Shown here piece after piece: positions 16,950-25,529 of a DNA stretch of 64,000 bases. Source of the DNA: Phenylobacterium montanum (GTDB lineage: Bacteria; Pseudomonadota; Alphaproteobacteria; Caulobacterales; Caulobacteraceae). The stretch covers positions 2,822,501 to 2,886,500 of the forward strand of contig NZ_CP073078.1 of NCBI RefSeq assembly GCF_018135625.1, given 5' to 3'. The notes under the pieces were generated by a model, which made no database searches, was not told where the DNA came from, and worked only from the letters and a program-made list of their open reading frames with translations. The number at the start of each line of letters is the position of its first letter. Positions within the stretch are counted from its first letter, which is position 1. The position numbers and the translations under genes are program-made.

Positions 16950-17612
16950 ATGATGCGCGACGATGCAAGCTCGCAAACCAGAAAGGCCGACAATGCGCCG
17001 ACGGGCCGGGGCCGTCCCCGCGACCCCCAGTTGGAAGACCGTGTGCTCGACGCGGCGATCGGCCTCTATGCCGAGGCCGGCTGGGCGGGTTTCAGCTATG
17101 AGGCCCTGGCCCGCCGCTCCGGCGTGGGCAAGGCCGGTCTCTACGCCCGCTGGAAGAGCCGCGAGGCGCTTTTGCGGCGGACCCTCGAGGCCCGATGGCT
17201 GGCCCCGGCGCGTATCGACACCGGTTCGCTACGCGGCGACCTCCTGGCCCTGGCCGGGCAGATCTTCGGGGTGCTGACCAGCGACCATGCAGGCGTCGCG
17301 CGGTGGATGCCGGCGGACGCCGTGCGCCATCCCGAGGTGGAGGCCGCCCTGACCCCCTACCGCGAGGCAACCGTCAGCCAGGGCCGGGCCATCGTGCGGC
17401 GGGCCATCGCCCGCGGCGAGATCGCGCCCAGCGTCAATCCGGGCCTGCTGATGGACCTGGTGGTCGGCGGGGTGACCAACCACGTCAGCACCACCCCGCG
17501 CCGCCTGCGCGCCGCCATGATCGCCAAGTCCGAGCGTTTCAGCGCCGATCTGGTGGACGCGGTGCTGCGCGGCGTTGGAGCCGGCGAGCCTATTTCGCCG
17601 GCGTCGAGCTGA
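16950..17612 (+). CDS. TetR-family transcriptional regulator
   Basis: 220-residue repressor. The N-terminal helix-turn-helix is clear: LDAAIGLYAEAGWAGFSYEA followed by LARRSGVGKAGLYARWKSRE. The C-terminal half is a ligand-binding domain (GVARWMPADAVRHPEVEAAL) of the TetR_C_11 type. Start ATG at 16950 (16953 also possible); the same frame is open far upstream but that part is antisense to the acyl-CoA dehydrogenase genes. It is divergent from the two-subunit dehydrogenase operon and likely senses an acyl-CoA to control it. Its last 23 bp overlap the convergent yceI-like gene. Confidence 0.88.
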   Translation: MMRDDASSQTRKADNAPTGRGRPRDPQLEDRVLDAAIGLYAEAGWAGFSYEALARRSGVGKAGLYARWKSREALLRRTLEARWLAPARIDTGSLRGDLLALAGQIFGVLTSDHAGVARWMPADAVRHPEVEAALTPYREATVSQGRAIVRRAIARGEIAPSVNPGLLMDLVVGGVTNHVSTTPRRLRAAMIAKSERFSADLVDAVLRGVGAGEPISPASS

Positions 17613-18240
17613 ACTCGGTCTCGATCGCCACGTCCACCTCGTCGCTGACGCCCATGCTCGAGCCTGGGGCCGGAACGCCGTAGGATATTCCGTAGGCGGA
17701 GCGCTTCAGCACGCCGTGGGCGGAAAAGCCGATCCTGGCGCCGCCGGGATCGAAATTGTTGGGCGGCCAGCCGCCGTTGTAGGTCACGTCCAGCACCACA
17801 GGCTTGGTCACCCCGTGCAGGGTGAGGTCGCCCGTGACCTTGGCCGCGTGCGGGCCGGTGAGTTCGACTGATGTCGAACGGAATGTGATCTGCGGGAACT
17901 GGGCGGCTTCGAACCAGCTCTTGCCCATCAGCTGATCGTGAAAGCCGGCCGGCGGGGTGTTCAGCTCCAGCGAGGTGGGGTCGATGGTCGCCTCGACTTT
18001 CATGGCCGTGGGGTGGTCAGGATCGAACGCCAGCGTACCGTCCACCCGAGAAAAACGGGCCGTGTAGTGGGAGAATCCAAGGTGGCTGACCCGAAACACC
18101 ACCGAGGTGTGCGCCTTGTCCATGTAGTACTGGCCGGCCGGAGGCTGCGGCGCGGCGGCGGTCTGGGCGATCGCAGGGCTGGCGGCGAGGGCGAGTGAAA
18201 AGGCGGCCTTGGCCGCGAAGAGGGCTCGATAGGGTGGCAT
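17590..18240 (-). CDS. YceI-family periplasmic protein
   Basis: 216-residue exported lipocalin-like protein. A signal peptide (ending AASPAIA) is followed by the YceI domain: YMDKAHTSVVFRVSHLGFSH, a mid-domain MKVEATIDPTSLELNTPP, and GDLTLHGVTKPVVLDVTY near the C-terminus. Family members bind isoprenoid or other amphipathic lipids in a beta-barrel. The ATG at 18240 has AGGAGA upstream. The gene is convergent with and overlaps the tail of the TetR gene. Role here unknown. Confidence 0.92.
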   Translation of the reverse strand: MPPYRALFAAKAAFSLALAASPAIAQTAAAPQPPAGQYYMDKAHTSVVFRVSHLGFSHYTARFSRVDGTLAFDPDHPTAMKVEATIDPTSLELNTPPAGFHDQLMGKSWFEAAQFPQITFRSTSVELTGPHAAKVTGDLTLHGVTKPVVLDVTYNGGWPPNNFDPGGARIGFSAHGVLKRSAYGISYGVPAPGSSMGVSDEVDVAIETEFSSTPAK

Positions 18241-18288
18241 TGCAGGTCTCCTGGTTCGCCCTCAAGGACGCTCGAATTTCCGCCTTTC

Positions 18289-19920
18289 CTACACCTGGCT
18301 GGCGGACGCGCGAAAAATCTGCGCCAGGGCCGCGGTCAGAGGCAGGGAGACCGTGACCCGAGTCCCCTCGCCCAGCCGGCTGGCGACGGCCACCTGGCCA
18401 GCGTGCAGGTCCACCACCATCTTGACCAGATAGAGGCCGACGCCGGCGCCGACCACGCCGCCGACATTGCCGCCGCGGTGATAACGGTCGAAGACTTGAG
18501 GCAGGTCGGCGGGGGGAATTCCGATCCCGTGGTCCTGGACGATGATCTCCAGGACATGGTCGCGGACTTGGGCGTCGAGGTCGATCACGGCGGCGTCCGG
18601 GGAATACTTCACCGCGTTGGACACCAGGTTGCTGATCACCTGGTAGAGCAGCTTGGGATCGCCGACGAAGTCCGCCGGCAGTTCCCCATACCGCTCGACG
18701 ATGCGGACTTCCGGAGCGATGTCGCGGTGAACCTGGCAGACCTCGCGCAGCAAGGCCGCAGGATCGAAGGCGACCGGATGGTAGTAGAGCTTGGCGTCGC
18801 CGTCGGACAGGCGTGTGGATTCCAGCAGCTGCTCGATCGCGTGGCGCAGCCGCAGCACCGCCTTCCTGATGCGCCCTGCCCGCTCTGCGACGTCGTCGGG
18901 CGACAGACGCCCCTTCAGCGAGGCCAACCTCTGGGCGTGGCCGTCGATGATGGTTAGGGGCGTCCTGAACTCATGCGAGGCCATGGAGACGAAATTGCGC
19001 TGCATCCCGGTCAACCTGCGCTCGGCCTCCAGCCGCTCCTCCAGAAGGCTCGCCTGTTGGATCAGGGCCTGCTGGCTGCGCGCCAGTTCGATGGCGTTGG
19101 CGCGGAACACCACCACGGCGCGGGCCATCTCGCCGACCTCGTCGCGCCGGCGAGTGTAGGGGATGTCGATGCGGGTCTCATTGGCGGCCAGCGAGCGCAT
19201 TCGCGCAGTCAGGTCCAAGAGGGGCCGGGAGATGGCGCGGGTCGTGTAGTACACGCCGCCCGCCAGCCCCAGCGCGGCAAGGACGATGGCGGCGGCGATC
19301 AGGGCCCGCGCGGTCCGGTAGGCCACAGTGGCCTGTTTGCTGGCCTCTCGGGCGCGGACCACCGTGCGGTCGGTGAGGACGCCGAGGGCGTCGCTGGCGG
19401 CCGCGTAGGCCTTCAGCGAACCTGAGGCGTAGAGCGCATCGGCCTCGGCCTGGCGCCCCTCGCGCGCAGCGGACAGCACCTGCCCCGAGACGGCGTGGTA
19501 GGCGTTCCAGTTCCCGATGAAACGCGCGTAGAGCGCCCTTTCCTCGGCATCGTGCGCCACCTGCAGATAACTGCGCTCGGCCCGGGCGACCTGGCGATCG
19601 ATCTCGACGATCTCGCGATCCATCTCCGCCTTCTGCGGGTCGCTGTGGGCCAACAGGCGGCTCGCCTCCGCAGCGCGGGCGTCGGAGGTGTAGTTGTTCA
19701 GGTCGCCGAGCGCGCGGGTGCTCTGCAGCCAGCGGTCGCGGATCTCGGCGGAGACCCGGTTCACGTCGCGGAGTTCGCTGACGCTGAACGCCCCGAGGAT
19801 CGCCACCAGCACCAGGAACAGCAGGAACACCGCCGAAAGGCCGGTGCGGATCGAGCGCCAGGGGTTGACGGAGAGCTGCGGCACGGGGCCGAGCCTATTG
19901 AGCTTGCCGCCAAGGCTCAA
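18289..19920 (-). CDS. Membrane sensor histidine kinase
   Basis: 543-residue kinase of a two-component system. TM1 is at about 27-47, a helical periplasmic sensor follows (about 50-200), TM2 at about 205-225, then HAMP (to about 280), HisKA with phospho-acceptor His316 in SMASHEFRTPL, and HATPase_c with N-box (LVSNAVKYS), G1 (DHGIGIP) and G2 (VVGAGVGLYLV). The start is a TTG at 19920 with no clear SD; a GTG at residue 13 is an alternative. It is divergent from a response regulator gene, their 5' ends practically touching, and that gene is its likely partner. The nearby efflux cassette is the probable target. Confidence 0.88.
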   Translation of the reverse strand: MSLGGKLNRLGPVPQLSVNPWRSIRTGLSAVFLLFLVLVAILGAFSVSELRDVNRVSAEIRDRWLQSTRALGDLNNYTSDARAAEASRLLAHSDPQKAEMDREIVEIDRQVARAERSYLQVAHDAEERALYARFIGNWNAYHAVSGQVLSAAREGRQAEADALYASGSLKAYAAASDALGVLTDRTVVRAREASKQATVAYRTARALIAAAIVLAALGLAGGVYYTTRAISRPLLDLTARMRSLAANETRIDIPYTRRRDEVGEMARAVVVFRANAIELARSQQALIQQASLLEERLEAERRLTGMQRNFVSMASHEFRTPLTIIDGHAQRLASLKGRLSPDDVAERAGRIRKAVLRLRHAIEQLLESTRLSDGDAKLYYHPVAFDPAALLREVCQVHRDIAPEVRIVERYGELPADFVGDPKLLYQVISNLVSNAVKYSPDAAVIDLDAQVRDHVLEIIVQDHGIGIPPADLPQVFDRYHRGGNVGGVVGAGVGLYLVKMVVDLHAGQVAVASRLGEGTRVTVSLPLTAALAQIFRASASQV

Positions 19921-19945
19921 TGCTGGCGAACAGGCCAGGCTCTCG

Positions 19946-19958
19946 TATAACCACGCCG
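19946..19958 (+). promoter_or_regulatory. -10-like hexamer for a leaderless response-regulator mRNA
   Basis: TATAAC at 19946-19951 is followed by 7 nt and then the ATG at 19959. Transcription would begin at or next to the start codon, giving a leaderless mRNA. No strong -35 is seen. Confidence 0.4.
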
Positions 19959-20588
19959 ATGTCGCAAACGCCGAAAGCCCCCGGCGAAGCCGAGCCGCCG
20001 ACCGTCCTCTGCATCGAGGACGACCGGGAGACCGCGGGCCTGCTGGCCGAGGACCTGACGGAGCGCGGCTATCGCGTACTGGTCCGCCACAACGGGCGCG
20101 AGGGCCTCTCTGCGATCATGGCCCAGCGGCCGGACCTCGTGCTGTGCGACCTGAACATGCCGATCATGTCCGGCTTCGAGGTGCTGGAGCGGCTGACCGC
20201 CAACGCCCCCTGGCTGTCCGACATGCCGTTCGTATTCCTCACCGCCCTGACCGACCGCGACAGCGAACTGCGCGGGCGCCGGCTGGGAGCCGACGACTAT
20301 GTGACCAAGCCGATCGACTTCGACATCCTGGCCACTATCGTCAAGGCGAGGCTGTCGCGCGTCCCGCGCCGCGACCTCTGGCGACGCGACGTCGCCCTGA
20401 GCCCGCGCGAGATCGACGCCCTGACCTGGTCGGCCCGTGGCAAGACCTCGGACGAAATCGCCCAGATCCTCGACCTGACACGCCGCACGGTGGATTTTCA
20501 CCTGGACAACGCCCGCACCAAGCTGGGCGTGGCAACGCGCACCCAGGCGGTCGCGGTGGCCATAGCCGCCGAACTGATCATGCTCTAG
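19959..20588 (+). CDS. Response regulator, receiver plus LuxR-type helix-turn-helix
   Basis: Receiver domain (VLCIEDDRETAG, phospho-acceptor Asp in VLCDLNMPIMSG, signalling Thr in VFLTAL, Lys in VTKPIDF) joined to a C-terminal LuxR/FixJ-like DNA-binding domain (LSPREIDALTWSARGKTSDE, then IAQILDLTRRTVDFHLDNAR). 209 residues from ATG 19959; an ATG at 19920 would add 13 residues. I prefer 19959 because a -10-like TATAAC lies exactly 7 nt upstream. It is the likely partner of the divergent kinase and, being just upstream of the efflux cassette, is its probable transcription activator. Confidence 0.88.
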   Translation: MSQTPKAPGEAEPPTVLCIEDDRETAGLLAEDLTERGYRVLVRHNGREGLSAIMAQRPDLVLCDLNMPIMSGFEVLERLTANAPWLSDMPFVFLTALTDRDSELRGRRLGADDYVTKPIDFDILATIVKARLSRVPRRDLWRRDVALSPREIDALTWSARGKTSDEIAQILDLTRRTVDFHLDNARTKLGVATRTQAVAVAIAAELIML

Positions 20589-20613
20589 CCGCTCCGGCGC
20601 ATCACGGCGCGCC

Positions 20614-20627
20614 TGTGACAAGTCACA
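20614..20627. promoter_or_regulatory. Palindrome TGTGAC-aa-GTCACA upstream of the efflux cassette
   Basis: A perfect 6-bp inverted repeat with a 2-base centre, equivalent to TGTGA-N4-TCACA. The N4 spacing is that of FNR/FixK-type sites, while the half-sites look like CRP. It lies between the response regulator stop and the efflux cassette start, 80-94 bp before the GTG at 20708, a reasonable activator position. The binding protein is unknown. Confidence 0.4.
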
Positions 20628-20707
20628 GTTCACGCCCCAGCCCCCCCGGCCTAGGTTTTCCACAAACCGCATTGCGGGCTGGCGGGGGCCAGACGTCTGG
20701 AGCGAAC

Positions 20708-21190
20708 GTGAACACGTCCTATATGCCAAGAGCGCTCGCCGGCCCGGTGACCGCCTACCTGGCCATGGTCGTCGGCATGGCCCTCTGCATGGCCGAATTC
20801 CCGGACCATCTGGCCGCCGTGGCCGGCGCCTTCGTCTTCGCCCATGCGGCGGCCTCAATGGCCGTGGCCGCGGTGCGGCAGGAGATGAACATGCTGCAGG
20901 ACGTCGTGCGGCACAGCGAACTGACCAAGCGCATCGGCATCGACGAACTCGCCCGGCGCATGGCCCGCGGCGAGGCCTCGTCGCTGCACGTTGATGCGCC
21001 CCATATCTGGAAGGCGGCCAGCGAGGAGGCGCGCGAGGAGTTGGACGGCCTGGCCGCCGGCGCAGAGGCCGGGACGCAGGAGCCGGCGCTCTTGCCGGCG
21101 ATAATCGCCCATTTCGCGCTTCTGGCGCTGTACTACGGCTTCGCCGTGGCCCTGGCGGCCACCATGGCCAAACTGCCCAAGCTCCTGTGA
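20708..21190 (+). CDS. Orphan membrane protein heading the efflux cassette
   Basis: 160 residues, GTG start at 20708 with GGAG five bases upstream. Hydrophobic segments at about 13-30, 35-54 and 127-150 flank a charged, helical cytoplasmic-looking middle (RQEMNMLQDVVRHSELTKRI; ARRMARGEASS). I do not recognise a family. The stop overlaps the GTG of the adaptor gene (GTGA), so it is translationally coupled to the pump and likely works with it, for example as an accessory or chaperone-like subunit; that role is inference. Confidence 0.75.
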   Translation: MNTSYMPRALAGPVTAYLAMVVGMALCMAEFPDHLAAVAGAFVFAHAAASMAVAAVRQEMNMLQDVVRHSELTKRIGIDELARRMARGEASSLHVDAPHIWKAASEEAREELDGLAAGAEAGTQEPALLPAIIAHFALLALYYGFAVALAATMAKLPKLL

Positions 21191-22377
21191 GCCCCCTCAC
21201 GCGACGCACACAATGGACGATCCTGGTGGCGGCGGCGATCGTCGGCGGCGGTCTGTTCTTCGGCGCGCCGCGGCTCACCGCCCTGTTCGCGCCACCGCCG
21301 GCGCCTGCAGATTCGCCCCCGCCCAAGGGCGGTTTCCGCCCCACCGACGAGCAATGGTCCACCTTCCGCTTCGCCGCGGCCGAGCCTCGGACGTTCCGAA
21401 TCGCCGCCGCGACCGACGGTAAGATCGCGACAGACGACGACCGCACCACTCAGGTGTTCTCGCCGTTCTCGGGCCGGGTGACGGCAGTGATGGCTGTGGC
21501 CGGCCAGGCGGTGCGCGCAGGCCAGCCCCTGTTCGCCGTCCAGGCCCTGGAGTTCGTGCAGGCCCGTAGCGACCTGGCGACCGCCGCCGCCCAGGTGCGC
21601 GTCGCCGAGGCGGCGGAAGCGCGGCAGCATGCGCTTTACGCCGCGAGCGGCGCGGCGCTGAAGGACTGGCAACAGAGCCAAGCGGACCTGGCGAGCGCCC
21701 GCGCGGCCCTCGCCTCGGCGCGTGATCGGCTGGCGCTGCAGGGGGTTAGCCAAGCTTCGATCGCCGCCCTGGAACAGTCCGGCGCAACCGACCGGGGCCG
21801 GGCGGTGGTCGCCGCGCCGATCGCCGGGATGGTCCTTCAGCGCAATGTCGGCGAGGGCCAGAACGTCGCCAGCATCGCCAGCGGCGGCGCCACCCCCGAA
21901 TTCGTGGTCAGCGACCTCTCGCACGTCTGGCTGGTGGCCAATCTGCGCGAGACCGATGTCGCCCGCGTCCGGCTGGGCCAGGCCATGGAGGTGCGCGCCA
22001 ACGCCCTGCCCGGCGAGGTTTTCCAAGGCCGGCTGGACTTCATCGCCCCGACGGTCGATCCCAACACGCACCGCGTCGCCGTCCGCGCGACGATCGAGAA
22101 CCTCGGCCTGAAGCTGAAGCCCGAGATGTTCGCCGAGGCGCGCCTCCTGACCCCTCAGGCTGCGCCCGGCGTCAGCGTACCGGAGGCGGCGGTGATCTTC
22201 GAGGCCGATACCGCGCGGGTGTGGGTGGCCGGCCCTGGTCACACCCTGTCGCTGCGCCAGATCCGCGTCGGCCGGGTCGAGGACGGCGCGGTCGAGGTCG
22301 TCTCTGGCCTGAGGACCGGCGAGCAGGTGGTGACCAGCGGCTCGCTGTTCATCGACCGCGCGGCGCAGGACCAGTAG
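21187..22377 (+). CDS. RND efflux periplasmic adaptor (CzcB/CusB-like)
   Basis: 396-residue membrane-fusion protein bridging pump and outer-membrane channel. An N-terminal anchor (WTILVAAAIVGGGLFFGAP) is followed by a lipoyl half-domain (VFSPFSGRVTAVMAVAGQAV), an alpha-hairpin (about 120-195), the second lipoyl half (AVVAAPIAGMVLQRNVGEGQ), a beta-barrel domain (VWLVANLRETDVARVRLGQA) and a membrane-proximal domain (VPEAAVIFEADTARVWVAGP). The GTG start overlaps the stop of the orphan membrane gene, and 2 bp separate its stop from the pump's GTG. No His-rich metal-binding extension is seen. Fits the CzcB group. Confidence 0.9.
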   Translation: MSPLTRRTQWTILVAAAIVGGGLFFGAPRLTALFAPPPAPADSPPPKGGFRPTDEQWSTFRFAAAEPRTFRIAAATDGKIATDDDRTTQVFSPFSGRVTAVMAVAGQAVRAGQPLFAVQALEFVQARSDLATAAAQVRVAEAAEARQHALYAASGAALKDWQQSQADLASARAALASARDRLALQGVSQASIAALEQSGATDRGRAVVAAPIAGMVLQRNVGEGQNVASIASGGATPEFVVSDLSHVWLVANLRETDVARVRLGQAMEVRANALPGEVFQGRLDFIAPTVDPNTHRVAVRATIENLGLKLKPEMFAEARLLTPQAAPGVSVPEAAVIFEADTARVWVAGPGHTLSLRQIRVGRVEDGAVEVVSGLRTGEQVVTSGSLFIDRAAQDQ

Positions 22378-22379
22378 GC

Positions 22380-25300
22380 GTGAACGCCATCATCGCTTTT
22401 GCGCTGCACCGGCGCGTCATGATGCTCGTGCTGCTGGCCGTGGTCCTGGCGGCTGGCGCCTTCGCCTTCAGCCGGCTGAACATCGAGGCCTATCCTGATC
22501 CCGTCCCGCCCCTGGTGGAGGTGGTGACCCAGGCCAATGGTCAGTCGGCCGAGGAGATCGAGCGCTACATCACCATCCCGATCGAGATCCAGATGGCCGG
22601 CATCCCGCATGTCGCCAGCGTGCGCACGGTGTCGCTGTTCGGCCTGTCGGACGTGAAGATCCAGTTCAGCTACGACTTTTCTTACGATGAGGCGGAGCAG
22701 CGGGTGATCAACCGGCTGTCGCAGCTGCCGCCCCTGCCAAACGGCGCCCAGCCACAGATCTCGCCGGAAAGCCCGATCGGCGAGATCTACCGTTATCGCC
22801 TGACAGGTCCGCCCGGTTATTCGGTGACCGACCTGAAGACCCTGCAGGACTGGGTGCTGCAGCGCCGGTTCAAGGCCGTACCCGGCGTGATCGACGTCAC
22901 CGGCTGGGGCGGCAAGACCAAGACCTATGAGGTGGTCATCGACAAGAACGCCCTGACCGCGCACGGCCTGACCCTGTCGCAGGTGCTGCAGGCGGTGGGC
23001 GACAGCAATGCCAATGTCGGCGGCCAGACCATCAATTTCGGCCCGCAGGCGGCGATCGTACGCGGGGTGGGCCTGGTCCATTCCATGGACGACCTACGCC
23101 GCACCATGCTGACCAGCGCCAATGGCTCGCCGGTGCTGCTGCAGGATGTCGCCAGCGTCGAGATCGGCCACCAGCCGCGCCTGGGCATAGCCGGCCAGGA
23201 TCACGACGACGACATCGTCGAGGGCATCGTCCTGATGCACCGCGGCGAGAAGAGCATGCCGACCATCCGCGCCGTCGAGGCCGAGGTCGAGCACATCAAC
23301 GGCTCGGGCCTTTTGCCGCCCGGCGTGCACATCGAGAAGATCTACGACCGCAGCGACCTGATCGCGGTGACCACCCACACCGTGCTGCACAACATGGTGT
23401 TCGGGATCGTGCTGATCTTCCTGGTCCAGTGGCTGTTCCTGGGCGATCTGAGGAGCGCGGTGATCGTCTCGGCCACCATCCCCTTCGCCCTGTTCTTCGC
23501 CATACTGATCATGACCCTGAGGGGGGAGTCGGCGAACCTGCTCTCTGTCGGCGCCATCGACTTCGGCCTGGTGGTCGACGCCACCGTGATCATGGTCGAG
23601 AGCATCTATCGCAACCTGGCCGAACTGACGCCCATCGATGGCGACAGCAGACGCGGCCTGCGGGCCAAACTGACCACCATCGCCGACGCGGCGATGCAGG
23701 TGAACAAGTCGATCTTCTTCTCCGCGGCGATTATCATCGCCAGCTTCGTGCCTCTGTTCACCTTGACCGGGGTCGAGGGCCACATCTTCGGCCCCATGGC
23801 CAAGACCTACGCCTATGCGATCGCCGGCGGTCTCCTGGCCACCTTCACCATCACCCCGGCGCTGAGCGGGCTCCTGCTGCCCAACAACGTGCGCGAGGTG
23901 GACACCCCGCTGGTGGCCCTCCTGAGACGGCTCTACGACCCCGTGCTGCGCTGGGCCCTGGCCAACCGGCTGCTCACCCTGGGCGGCGCCAGCCTGGCGG
24001 CGATCCTGGCGGTCGCGGCCGCCGCCTCCCTGGGGCTTGAGTTCATGCCGCATCTGGAGGAGGGCAATTTCTGGATCCGCGCCGACATGCCCGCCTCGGT
24101 CTCGCTCGAAGCCAGTGACGCCTATGTCAACCAGATGCGGGCGGTGATGATGCAGTTCCCCGAGGTGCAGACCGTGGTCTCGCAGCACGGCCGGCCCGAC
24201 GACGGCACTGACGCCACCGGCTTCTTCAACGCCGAGTTCTTCGTGCCCCTGAAGCCCTTCGACAAGTGGCCGGCGGGCGTGGACAAGGTCAAGCTGACAG
24301 AACAGCTGAACCAAGCCCTGACCCGGCGTTTCCCTGGGGTCGACTTCAACTTCTCGCAGACCATCGAGGACAATGTCGAAGAGGCCGCCTCGGGGGTGAA
24401 AGGCGAGAACTCGGTCAAGCTGTTCGGCCCCGACCTGAGGACGCTCGAGCGCACCGCGGGCCAGATCAAGGCGGCGATGGCCCAGGTCCCGGGCGTCACC
24501 GACCTCGCCGTCTTCACCTCGCTCGGCCAGCCGACGGTGGAGATCGAGGTCGATCGCGGACGGGCCGCGCGCTACGGCCTGACGCCCGGCATGATCAATG
24601 GCGCCGTCCAGACCGCAATCGGCGGCCAGGCGGCCGGCAACCTCTATGAGAACGGCAGCGATCGGAACTTCCCGATCATGGTGCGCCTGGCGCCGCAGTA
24701 CCGGACCAGCCTGCAGGCGCTGGCCAGCCTGAACGTCGGCGCACCGGGCGCCAACGGCGGCGTGACCCAGGTCCCGCTAGGCGACGTGGCCAACATCCGC
24801 TTCGTCAAGGGCGCCGCCTTCGTCTATCGCGAGAACCAGGAACGCTACATTCCGATCAAGTTCAGCGTCCGCGGCCGCGACCTCGGCGGCGCCGTCACCG
24901 AGGCGCAGAAGAAAATCGCCCAGATCGTCCATCTGCCTGGCGGCTATCACCTGGAATGGGTCGGGGAACTGGGCGAACTGAAGGAGGCGCTCCAGCGTTT
25001 CGAAGTGGTGGTGCCGGTCAGCCTGCTGCTGATCGGGGTCCTGCTCTTCATTCACTTCTCGTCGATGGTCGACACCCTCCTGGCAGCCAGTGTGATGCCG
25101 ATGGCGTTGATCGGCGGGATATTCACCCTCTACGTCACCAAGACGCCGCTCAGCGTGTCGGCGGCTATCGGCTTCATCGCCCTGCTCGGCATTTCCACCA
25201 TGAACGGAATCATCGTCCTCTCATCCTTCGACCAGCGGATCGGTGCGGGCATGCCGCGGAGCGAGGCGATCTTGAAGGCGTGCGAAACGCAGCTCAGGCC

Positions 25301-25529
25301 CGTGATCATGACCTGCATGGCCGCCTGTGTAGGCCTTTTGCCCGCCGCGATCTCGACCGGGATCGGCTCGCAGGTGCAAAGGCCGCTGGCCCTGGTGGTG
25401 GTGGGCGGTATCCTCTTGGCCCCCGTCCTCATCCTGATCGTGCTGCCGGTGCTGATCGACCTCTATTCCCAGCGCGGCCGATCCTTCGCTCAACCGGGCG
25501 CGCGGGCCGAGGCGAGGGGCGCGGAATGA
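22380..25529 (+). CDS. Heavy-metal-type RND efflux pump (CzcA/CusA family)
   Basis: 1049-residue inner-membrane proton/cation antiporter. GTG start at 22380. TM1 (about 12-30), first large periplasmic loop (YPDPVPPLVEVVTQANGQSA), TM2-6 (about 335-530), second loop and TM8-12 near the C-terminus are all present. TM4 carries the HME relay: Asp394 in AIDFG, Asp400 in LVVDATV and Glu407 in IMVES, with the same spacing as CzcA D402/D408/E415. This places it among pumps for divalent or monovalent metal ions; the ion cannot be chosen. It is coupled to an adaptor upstream and overlaps the outer-membrane lipoprotein gene downstream (ATGA). Confidence 0.92.
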   Translation: MNAIIAFALHRRVMMLVLLAVVLAAGAFAFSRLNIEAYPDPVPPLVEVVTQANGQSAEEIERYITIPIEIQMAGIPHVASVRTVSLFGLSDVKIQFSYDFSYDEAEQRVINRLSQLPPLPNGAQPQISPESPIGEIYRYRLTGPPGYSVTDLKTLQDWVLQRRFKAVPGVIDVTGWGGKTKTYEVVIDKNALTAHGLTLSQVLQAVGDSNANVGGQTINFGPQAAIVRGVGLVHSMDDLRRTMLTSANGSPVLLQDVASVEIGHQPRLGIAGQDHDDDIVEGIVLMHRGEKSMPTIRAVEAEVEHINGSGLLPPGVHIEKIYDRSDLIAVTTHTVLHNMVFGIVLIFLVQWLFLGDLRSAVIVSATIPFALFFAILIMTLRGESANLLSVGAIDFGLVVDATVIMVESIYRNLAELTPIDGDSRRGLRAKLTTIADAAMQVNKSIFFSAAIIIASFVPLFTLTGVEGHIFGPMAKTYAYAIAGGLLATFTITPALSGLLLPNNVREVDTPLVALLRRLYDPVLRWALANRLLTLGGASLAAILAVAAAASLGLEFMPHLEEGNFWIRADMPASVSLEASDAYVNQMRAVMMQFPEVQTVVSQHGRPDDGTDATGFFNAEFFVPLKPFDKWPAGVDKVKLTEQLNQALTRRFPGVDFNFSQTIEDNVEEAASGVKGENSVKLFGPDLRTLERTAGQIKAAMAQVPGVTDLAVFTSLGQPTVEIEVDRGRAARYGLTPGMINGAVQTAIGGQAAGNLYENGSDRNFPIMVRLAPQYRTSLQALASLNVGAPGANGGVTQVPLGDVANIRFVKGAAFVYRENQERYIPIKFSVRGRDLGGAVTEAQKKIAQIVHLPGGYHLEWVGELGELKEALQRFEVVVPVSLLLIGVLLFIHFSSMVDTLLAASVMPMALIGGIFTLYVTKTPLSVSAAIGFIALLGISTMNGIIVLSSFDQRIGAGMPRSEAILKACETQLRPVIMTCMAACVGLLPAAISTGIGSQVQRPLALVVVGGILLAPVLILIVLPVLIDLYSQRGRSFAQPGARAEARGAE

